From a virus, in IMG/VR virus record IMGVR_UViG_3300004231_000010, positions 1 to 26,503 of that record: a stretch of DNA of 26,503 bases; one strand, written 5' to 3'. A program made the translations under genes and the position numbers. Of the stretch, positions 21,174 to 26,503 are shown piece after piece. Each line of letters opens with the position of its first letter. The stretch's first letter is position 1. Under the pieces are notes generated by a model. That model was not told the DNA's origin. It was given only the letters and a program-made list of their open reading frames with translations, and searched no databases.

Positions 21174-21860
21174 ATGCAGCCCATGCGCTACAGCACCCCC
21201 CGCAGCCCATCACGCCGCCGGCATGCGCTGGCCAACCCGGTGGCCAAGAGCATCGCGGTGCGCCAGATCCACCAGCACCTGCGCGACATCCAGACCCTGG
21301 CCTACCTGCTGGGCGATGGCGAGGAAACCGCGTCCCAGCTGGCCCACATGGCCTGGGTCATCGGCCTGGGCACCGAGGTGGCGTATGCCATCGGGCACCA
21401 GCGTACCCGCGTGCTGCATGACACCCTGCAGACCGTGCACGGCATGGCCCTGGCCGGCTACCGCTGGCAGGCCCAGCATGCCGCCGCAGTGGACAGAGCC
21501 CTCAGCGAGTCGGCCACGCTGATCACCAAGAACGCGGAAATCGCCTGGACGATGGTGGCCGGCGCTGAGTTCCTGGCCCACCGCATCAGCACCCGCACGA
21601 CCACCGCCGACGATGTGGCCGGCGCCGAGCTCTTCGAGCCCTCCCCGCCTGCGGAAATTCCGCCGCTGGCCCCGCCCGCGCACGGGGGGGAGGGGGCGCG
21701 CCAGGCAAAGGCCGGCGAGGTGGATGGTCAGCAGGCCGCTGCGCGGCCTGAGGGCTTGGGAAGCAGCACCCGCCTGGCGGCAGGCGCTGCAGAAGTGATG
21801 GACGATGGGCTGGCCGAGCCGGCCAGCCCTGCCTTGTCCAGCGGAGAGGTGGCATGCTGA
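21174..21860 (+). CDS. Hypothetical phage protein with helical core and low-complexity tail
   Basis: This 228-residue protein begins MQPMRYSTPRSPSRRRHALA; an in-frame ATG at 21183 is an alternative. Residues about 25-145 form a helical domain ('IHQHLRDIQTLAYLLGDGEE', 'QTVHGMALAGYRWQAQHAAA'). From about 150 the tail is Pro/Gly/Ala-rich and unstructured; its DNA (about 21640-21700) is a GC-block stretch that may be an inserted repeat. No family motif was recognised. The stop region overlaps the methyltransferase start (ATG at 21854). The long frame before 21174 is rejected as antisense-like. Confidence 0.6.
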   Translation: MQPMRYSTPRSPSRRRHALANPVAKSIAVRQIHQHLRDIQTLAYLLGDGEETASQLAHMAWVIGLGTEVAYAIGHQRTRVLHDTLQTVHGMALAGYRWQAQHAAAVDRALSESATLITKNAEIAWTMVAGAEFLAHRISTRTTTADDVAGAELFEPSPPAEIPPLAPPAHGGEGARQAKAGEVDGQQAAARPEGLGSSTRLAAGAAEVMDDGLAEPASPALSSGEVAC

Positions 21861-23449
21861 CCCCGCAGTTTGGTCTGCCGCTGCACGACGAGCTGGTGGT
21901 TGATCTGTTTGCCGGCGGCGGTGGTGCATCGTGCGGCATCGAGCAGGCGATCGGCCGGCCGGTCGACATCGCGGTCAACCATGACCACGAGGCGGTGAGC
22001 CTGCACCAGGCCAACCACCCGCAGACGCGCCACTTCGTGAGCGATGTGTTCGAGGTGGATCCGCGCATCGTCACTGGCGGCCAGCGCATCGGCCTGCTGT
22101 GGGCCAGCCCTGACTGCACCTTCCATAGCAAGGCCCGGGGCGGCAAGCCCTTCCGCGACCGCAACCGTGCCCGCCGGCGCCGCGGCCTGGCTACCGTGGT
22201 GGTTAAGTGGGTGCGCCTGCTGAAGCCCACCGGCCAGCACCCGCGCGTCATCGCGCTGGAGAACGTGGAAGAGTTTCAGCACTGGGGCCCCTTGCTGGCC
22301 GATGGCATGCCCTGCCCTGACCGCCGCGGCACCAGCTTCCAGCGCTGGGTGGCCGAGCTGCGCAACCTGGGCTATCAGGTTGAATGGCGTGAGCTGCGGG
22401 CCTGCGACTACGGCGCCCCCACGATCCGCAAGCGGCTGTTCCTGATCGCCCGCTGCGACGGTCTGCCCATCGTGTGGCCAGAGCCTACCCATGCAGACCC
22501 GAAGCACGCCAAGGCACGCGGCCTGATGCCGTGGCGCACCGCTGCGGAGTGCATCGACTGGAGCCTGCCCTGCCCATCGATCTTTGAGCGCGAACGGCCA
22601 CTGGCCGAGGCCACACTGCGTCGCGTGGCACGCGGGGTGATGCGGTATGTGGTGGAGGCGGCGAAGCCGTTCATCGTCCACATCGCCCACGGCGAGGGCA
22701 AGCCCGGCGGCGTGCAGCGCTGGGGCACCGGCACCCACGACACCGGCAAGCCGTTCCCGACCGTCACCACCAAGGCCGAGCACATGCTGGCCGTTCCGAC
22801 GTTGGTGCAGACCGGCTACGGTGAGCGCCCAGGCCAGGCGCCGCGCGTGCCCGGCCTGAACAAGCCGCTGGGCACCGTGGTGGGCGGCCAGAAGCACGCG
22901 CTGGTGGCCGCCTTCCTGGCCAAGCACTACGGTGGCGTCACCGGCCACGGCGTGGAGCAGCCGCTGGGCACGGTGACCACCAGCGACCACCACAGCCTGG
23001 TGGCCGGCACCCTGGTCGGTGTTGGCGGCCGCACCGGCCAGGGCCAGGCTTCGAGCTATGGCGCCGATCGGCCGCTACGCACCGTGACAGCCAAGGCCGA
23101 CACTGCGGTGGTGGCTGCGTTCCTGGCCGCCTACTACGGCAGCGATCAGGACACCCCGCTGGACGATCCGCTGCACACCGTCACCACCAAGCCTCGGTTC
23201 GCACTGGTGATGGTCGACGGCGTGCCGCATGCCATTGCCGACATCGGCATGCGCATGCTGCAGCCGCGCGAGCTGTACAGCGCCCAGGGATTCCCGGCCA
23301 GCTACATCATCGACCGCGGTGCCGACGGCCGATTGCTCAGCAAGGCGGCGCAGGTACGGATGTGCGGCAACAGCGTGTCGCCAGTGCTGTCTCGGGCGCT
23401 GGTGCTGGCCAACTACACCGAGCGTCAAGCGCTCAGGCAGGCAGCATGA
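21854..23449 (+). CDS. C5-cytosine DNA methyltransferase (orphan, phage type)
   Basis: This 531-residue protein has motif I 'DLFAGGGGAS' (17-26), motif IV 'SPDC' with catalytic Cys88 (PDC in place of the usual PC), motif VI ENV (136-138), motif VIII 'RKRLFLIA' (192-199) and motif X GNSVSP (505-510). The target-recognition region is unusual: five repeats of the type (K/Q/R/D)P-x-x-TV, starting at residues 299, 337, 369, 406 and 438. It would methylate host-like sites on phage DNA, protecting it from restriction. No restriction enzyme gene is adjacent. It is coupled to both neighbours. Confidence 0.93.
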   Translation: MLTPQFGLPLHDELVVDLFAGGGGASCGIEQAIGRPVDIAVNHDHEAVSLHQANHPQTRHFVSDVFEVDPRIVTGGQRIGLLWASPDCTFHSKARGGKPFRDRNRARRRRGLATVVVKWVRLLKPTGQHPRVIALENVEEFQHWGPLLADGMPCPDRRGTSFQRWVAELRNLGYQVEWRELRACDYGAPTIRKRLFLIARCDGLPIVWPEPTHADPKHAKARGLMPWRTAAECIDWSLPCPSIFERERPLAEATLRRVARGVMRYVVEAAKPFIVHIAHGEGKPGGVQRWGTGTHDTGKPFPTVTTKAEHMLAVPTLVQTGYGERPGQAPRVPGLNKPLGTVVGGQKHALVAAFLAKHYGGVTGHGVEQPLGTVTTSDHHSLVAGTLVGVGGRTGQGQASSYGADRPLRTVTAKADTAVVAAFLAAYYGSDQDTPLDDPLHTVTTKPRFALVMVDGVPHAIADIGMRMLQPRELYSAQGFPASYIIDRGADGRLLSKAAQVRMCGNSVSPVLSRALVLANYTERQALRQAA

Positions 23450-23823
23450 TGAGCCTTACATCCCTGCATTCCCGGGTGTGCAACGTGGTGGCTGCATGGC
23501 TGTGGCCAGCCAAGCCGCAGCAACCCGCAGAGATGACAGCGCCGGCAGCGCCGGAAGCACCAATCCAGGAGTACACCGCCTTAATCCGGGAAGGCTGGTT
23601 CGCCCTACCCGGCTGCCGCCTCGAATACCGGGACAGCGGCCTGGCCATCGCACTGGCCACGCAGCCAGGTCACGCCGCCTACACGTTGCTCGACTCCGAA
23701 GGCCAGCCGCTGGCAGCAACTGGCCCAGGTCTGCTGGAGCGGCTTCAGGTCTACGCCGAGATCGTGGCCGCCGAGCGTGCGGCCTTCGTCTACCACCCCG
23801 CCAGCAAGGATGCGCATGGCTGA
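23446..23823 (+). CDS. Hypothetical protein
   Basis: This 125-residue protein starts at an ATG overlapping the methyltransferase stop codon (ATGA). A short hydrophobic N-terminus (MMSLTSLHSRVCNVVAAWLW) could be a weak membrane anchor. A Pro/Ala linker follows, then a beta-rich domain with 'REGWFALPGCRLEYRDSGLA' and 'LLDSEGQPLAATGPGLLERL'. No family recognised. It overlaps the DUF5131 gene at its 3' end and is probably co-translated with it and the methyltransferase. Confidence 0.6.
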   Translation: MMSLTSLHSRVCNVVAAWLWPAKPQQPAEMTAPAAPEAPIQEYTALIREGWFALPGCRLEYRDSGLAIALATQPGHAAYTLLDSEGQPLAATGPGLLERLQVYAEIVAAERAAFVYHPASKDAHG

Positions 23824-24763
23824 AGCCACCAACATCGAATGGTGCGACAGCACCTTCAACCCCTGGATCGGCTGCACACAGGTGAGCCCGGCCTGCGACG
23901 ACTGCTATGCCGCACGCAGCACGCCAGCTCGCACGCTGGGAGTCGCCTGGGGATCGGGCGAGCCGCGGCATCGGACCGGCGCCAGCAACTGGGCGTTGCC
24001 GGAGCGCTGGCAGCGCGAGGCGGCAGCTTTCCAGGCCCAGCACGGCCGCCGGCGCCGGGTGTTCTGCGCGTCGCTGGCTGATGTCTTCGACAACGAGGTG
24101 CCGAGCGAGTGGCGAGAAGACCTGTTCGCCCTGATCCGCGCCACGCCTGACGTGGACTGGCTGCTGGTCACCAAGCGCATCGGCAACGCGGCGCCCATGA
24201 TCAAGGCGGCCTTGTCCAACATGGACATCGGCTACAGCGTGCCGTTCGCGGCCTGGCCGTGGCCCAACGTATGGCTCGGCATCACAGTCGTCGACCAGGC
24301 CGAGGCCAACCGCGACGTGCCGAAGCTGCTGTGCGTGCCGGCGGCAGTGCATTTTCTGAGCGTGGAGCCGATGTTGGGGCGCATCTACGTCGAGGACATC
24401 CCCGACCCGGCCGGCGGCGTGTGCCTCAAGCCCCTGGCGGGGCTGCGCTGGGTCGGCAACGGTCAAGGCCGCAGCGAAGCGTACGCAGCTGGCGGTCGCA
24501 TCGACTGGGTGATCTGCGGCGGCGAGTCCGGCCCCAAGGCCCGGCCGATGCACCCCGACTGGGCCCGCAGCCTGCGCGATCAGTGCGCGTCCGCTGGCGT
24601 GCCGTTCCTGTTCAAGCAATGGGGCGAGTGGGTGGCCGATCCCGATCTGGCACACCGCGATGTCACGGACTGGTCAGCCCAAGCCTGCACCGTCCGCATC
24701 GGCAAGAAGACCGCGGGCCGCCTGCTGGACGGCCGCACACACGACGAGTTCCCCGCAGCATGA
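23816..24763 (+). CDS. Phage Gp37/Gp68 family (DUF5131) radical-SAM-like protein
   Basis: This 315-residue protein begins MAEATNIEWCDSTFNPWIGC. C20, C27 and C30 (C-x6-C-x2-C, in 'CTQVSPACDDCYA') form the three-Cys motif of this family, thought to hold an iron-sulfur cluster as in radical SAM enzymes. Later family signatures are 'FCASLADVFDNEVP', 'WLLVTKRIGN', 'NVWLGITVVDQAEANRDVPK', 'FLSVEPMLG', 'DWVICGGESGPKARPMHPDW' and 'FKQWGEW'. The chemistry is unknown; DNA or RNA base modification is a guess. The usual partner gene (TcmP, three-Cys-motif partner) is absent. An AAGGA site 5 nt before the ATG fixes the start. Confidence 0.9.
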   Translation: MAEATNIEWCDSTFNPWIGCTQVSPACDDCYAARSTPARTLGVAWGSGEPRHRTGASNWALPERWQREAAAFQAQHGRRRRVFCASLADVFDNEVPSEWREDLFALIRATPDVDWLLVTKRIGNAAPMIKAALSNMDIGYSVPFAAWPWPNVWLGITVVDQAEANRDVPKLLCVPAAVHFLSVEPMLGRIYVEDIPDPAGGVCLKPLAGLRWVGNGQGRSEAYAAGGRIDWVICGGESGPKARPMHPDWARSLRDQCASAGVPFLFKQWGEWVADPDLAHRDVTDWSAQACTVRIGKKTAGRLLDGRTHDEFPAA

Positions 24764-25029
24764 GCACCATCACCATCGTCACCACCCGGCCAGCCGTGCT
24801 GCCGCTGGAAGCTGCGGCGGCCTACACCTCGCTCAGCCCCACCCTGCTGCAAGAGGCCACACGCACGGACCCGAGCTTTCCGCGCCCCATCCAGCTCAGC
24901 GCCCGGCGCGTGGGCTGGCTGGTTGCCGAGCTGGACGCCTGGCTGGCCACGCGGCCGCGCTCGCAATGCCTGCCCCCGGTAAACAGCGGCTACGGCAGGG
25001 CCGGCAAGCCTGCGGCCGCTTCCAGCTGA
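24760..25029 (+). CDS. AlpA-like helix-turn-helix protein, probable excisionase
   Basis: This 89-residue protein begins MSTITIVTTRPAVLPLEAAA. Residues about 17-60 ('AYTSLSPTLLQEATRTDPSF' then 'PRPIQLSARRVGWLVAELDA') follow the AlpA/MerR-like pattern: helix-turn-helix, then a wing with Pro-Arg-Pro and a W-x-x-x-E-L-x-A-W helix. Such proteins are recombination directionality factors or integrase regulators. The start overlaps the DUF5131 stop codon (ATGA), making it the last gene of the early operon. Its 3' end overlaps the integrase 3' end on the other strand by 40 bp, fitting an integrase partner. Confidence 0.78.
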   Translation: MSTITIVTTRPAVLPLEAAAAYTSLSPTLLQEATRTDPSFPRPIQLSARRVGWLVAELDAWLATRPRSQCLPPVNSGYGRAGKPAAASS

Positions 25030-26276
25030 TCCGCAAGCAGGCCCAGCCAGCGCACGCGCTCGGCATCGTAGGTGTGGCGGTTGTAGGTGCCCTGGGTCTC
25101 GGGCGGAAGATGCCCCAGCAGCGCCTCCCCCACATCGTGCGGGCAACCCAGCCCAGCCAGCACCGTGCGCGCCGTGGCGCGCAGCCGGTGGGCTGACCAG
25201 CCCTCCACCGGCCAGCCCGTTCCCCCCCGCCGCTGGCCCTTGATGCTGGTGGGCATCCAGTCGTACACCGAGCCGCTGAAGGCCTTCTGCGTGTAGGGCT
25301 CGCCCTCGGTGTTGGGCCACATCACCGCCCCGCCGTCGACGCCGGCCGCGTGCCGCTCCACCACCTCGCGGGCCCGGCCGAACAGAGGGATGCGCAGATC
25401 CACCGCGCGCGCCACCTTCGCGTTCTTGGTCAGCGCCTTGGGCAGCGTGGCCCACAGCACACCATCGGCATCCTCGGCCAGGTGCTTGGGCTGCAGGCGC
25501 AGGATCTCGACGCCACGCGCACCCGTCCACAGGTACATCACGAGCAGATCAAAGCCGTGCCCGTGGAAATTCTCAGCCGCCCAGCGCAGCACCTGGCCGC
25601 ACTCGGCCAGCGTCAGCACGGCATGGGACAGCCCCTGGTGCTCGCCGCCGATCACCTTGCCCTTGCTGCGCAGCCTGCCGTGCATCAGCTGGCGCCACCA
25701 GTTGGGCACGTCGGGGTCCATCCGGCCTGAGTCCAGCCCGTGGTCCCAGGCTGCACCCAGCAGGCTGCGCAGCTTGCTGGCCATCGTCGGCGTGCCGGCT
25801 CGGGCCTTCAGCACGTCATACGCTCGGGCGCGGTTGATGCTGGCAGGTTTCGCGCTGGCCAGCTCCGGGTCTTCCTCGAACAGCAGCTCATACGCGCGCT
25901 TTGCCTGCCTCAGGCTCGATGCCGACCGGCTGCCGGCCAGCACGTCGCGCACGTAGTTGTCGCAGATGTCCTTCACCGTGATGGCATCCTGGGCCTGGGC
26001 CAGCGCGGCCGCTTTGGCCGCACGCTTGTGGCTGGCTGGGTCGACGCCCGTGGCCTTGCCATCGCGCAGGGCTTGCCAGCGGGACACTGCATCGCCCGCG
26101 GACATGGCCGGCCACCGGCCCAGGGCCGTCTGCTTCATCCTGCCGGCGGCATCCTTGTACCGGTAGACCCAGCTTTTCCACTGCGGCGCAGCCACCAGGC
26201 GCAGCCCGGCGCACCCGTCGATAATCATGTGGTCGCCCGCCGCCAGCTGCTTGGCTGCCCGTGCGTCGAAGAACAT
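24990..26276 (-). CDS. int: Tyrosine integrase (P4-type, DUF4102 N-terminus)
   Basis: This 428-residue protein starts at the ATG preceded by GGAGG 8 nt upstream; a GTG 9 nt earlier is less likely. The N-terminal arm-binding domain (DUF4102, about 5-80) shows 'DGCAGLRLVAAPQWKSWVYR' and 'ALGRWPAMSAGDA'. The core domain has Arg254 ('TGARGVEIL'), 'HRLRATARTV' with His363 and Arg366, 'LLGH' with His389 and a tyrosine nucleophile at Tyr398 or Tyr403 ('TYNRHTYDAERV'). It would integrate and, with the AlpA-like factor, excise the phage. No disruption is seen, so it should be active. The adjoining tRNA gene suggests the attachment site is near. Confidence 0.94.
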   Translation of the reverse strand: MFFDARAAKQLAAGDHMIIDGCAGLRLVAAPQWKSWVYRYKDAAGRMKQTALGRWPAMSAGDAVSRWQALRDGKATGVDPASHKRAAKAAALAQAQDAITVKDICDNYVRDVLAGSRSASSLRQAKRAYELLFEEDPELASAKPASINRARAYDVLKARAGTPTMASKLRSLLGAAWDHGLDSGRMDPDVPNWWRQLMHGRLRSKGKVIGGEHQGLSHAVLTLAECGQVLRWAAENFHGHGFDLLVMYLWTGARGVEILRLQPKHLAEDADGVLWATLPKALTKNAKVARAVDLRIPLFGRAREVVERHAAGVDGGAVMWPNTEGEPYTQKAFSGSVYDWMPTSIKGQRRGGTGWPVEGWSAHRLRATARTVLAGLGCPHDVGEALLGHLPPETQGTYNRHTYDAERVRWLGLLADQLEAAAGLPALP

Positions 26277-26297
26277 GCAAACCACCTCCGAAAAAAC

Positions 26298-26334
26298 CTA
26301 CGCCATTTCTACGCCTGACCGGCAAGTGTAGGCG
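26298..26334. promoter_or_regulatory. Possible integrase arm sites upstream of int
   Basis: CTACGCC occurs at 26298-26304 and 26309-26315, one helical turn (11 bp) apart, with a related inverted TAGGCG at 26329-26334. Short repeats in phase next to an integrase gene are what arm-binding sites look like. Too short to be sure; chance is possible in this composition. Confidence 0.3.
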
Positions 26335-26444
26335 GGCTTTGTCGGGTGCTAAACTGGATGCAGACGGCGGGCGAGATGGACGCAAGCTGTTGATTTTGCT
26401 GGGGTATGAGCGCTAAGCCTCTGTCCCACAACGGAAAATTCCGC

Positions 26445-26503
26445 GCGGGCGTAGCTCAATGGCAGAGCTGAAGCTTCCCAAGCTTAAGACGAGGGTTCGA
26501 TTC
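26445..26503 (+). tRNA. tRNA-Gly(CCC), 3' end cut by window edge
   Basis: It begins GCGGGCGTAGCTCAATGGCA. The D arm GCTC...GAGC, the anticodon arm GAAGC-TTCCCAA-GCTTA (loop U33, anticodon CCC) and the T arm start GAGGG-TTCGATT are all visible. The sequence closely follows E. coli glyU. About 59 of about 74 nt are seen, ending in the T loop; the acceptor 3' strand is outside. A pair CGGAA/TTCCG (26432-26443) stands just before the gene. The gene points away from the prophage. Confidence 0.88.

Noticed and set aside
23456-24655. 399-residue minus-strand open frame
   Set aside because: It is antisense to the DUF5131 gene, which has well-defined family motifs.
26367-26373. GCGGGCG copy upstream of the tRNA as an attachment core
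   Set aside because: Only 7 bp, in a composition where such a match is common, and too close to the tRNA start to define a junction.
1-26503. CRISPR array or insertion sequence
   Set aside because: No regular direct repeats with spacers, and no transposase or terminal inverted repeats of IS type were seen. The long inverted repeat at 9943-10168 encloses no gene.

Overview
The window holds most of an integrated temperate, lambdoid-like phage in a very GC-rich bacterium. Host clues point to a betaproteobacterium, probably Burkholderiales/Comamonadaceae: the codon use, a tRNA-Gly(CCC) of proteobacterial type, and an H-NS tail with an Ala/Lys/Pro linker as in H-NS-like proteins of that group. 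This host assignment is inference from style, not from a marker gene.

Layout. At the right edge lies the 5' part of a tRNA-Gly gene, then a leftward P4-type tyrosine integrase (24990-26276). A tightly packed rightward early operon (15419-25029) runs towards it from a good sigma70-like promoter at 15339-15368. It encodes small unknown and membrane proteins, a deoxynucleotide monophosphate kinase, a RecE/ExoVIII-like 3'-5' exonuclease, a 704-residue ParB-like protein ending in an H-NS DNA-binding domain, an ASCH protein, an orphan C5-cytosine methyltransferase, a Gp37/Gp68 (DUF5131) protein and an AlpA-like excisionase that overlaps the end of the integrase convergently. Most genes in this operon touch or overlap their neighbours at ATGA/GTGA/TGATG junctions.

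The control region is at 13.5-14.8 kb. A rightward CI-like S24 repressor and a periplasmic SmpA/BamE-like moron face a leftward Cro/YdaS-like gene. After Cro come a strong intrinsic terminator, a palindromic operator array, a CII (CP76) regulator, a zinc-ribbon protein and a primase-polymerase/SF3 helicase (10170-12920).

Between the helicase and the small terminase lies a 517-bp non-coding segment. Its most striking part starts 1 nt after the helicase stop codon: a 226-bp element of two 70-bp inverted arms (63/70 identical), each carrying six GGAAC/GTTCC motifs. It is the best candidate for something undescribed, such as an iteron origin or a terminase-recognition/cos element.

The leftward late genes follow: small terminase, GpA-type large terminase, five small or unknown genes including a Mor-like activator, a fused ClpP-type prohead protease/major capsid protein, a DUF2190 protein, a head-tail joining protein, a tail terminator, a small protein and a tail tube protein cut by the window edge. 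No portal gene stands between the large terminase and the capsid gene, its usual place. Either the portal lies elsewhere or the prophage is defective. No lysis genes are visible; they would be outside the window, to the left.
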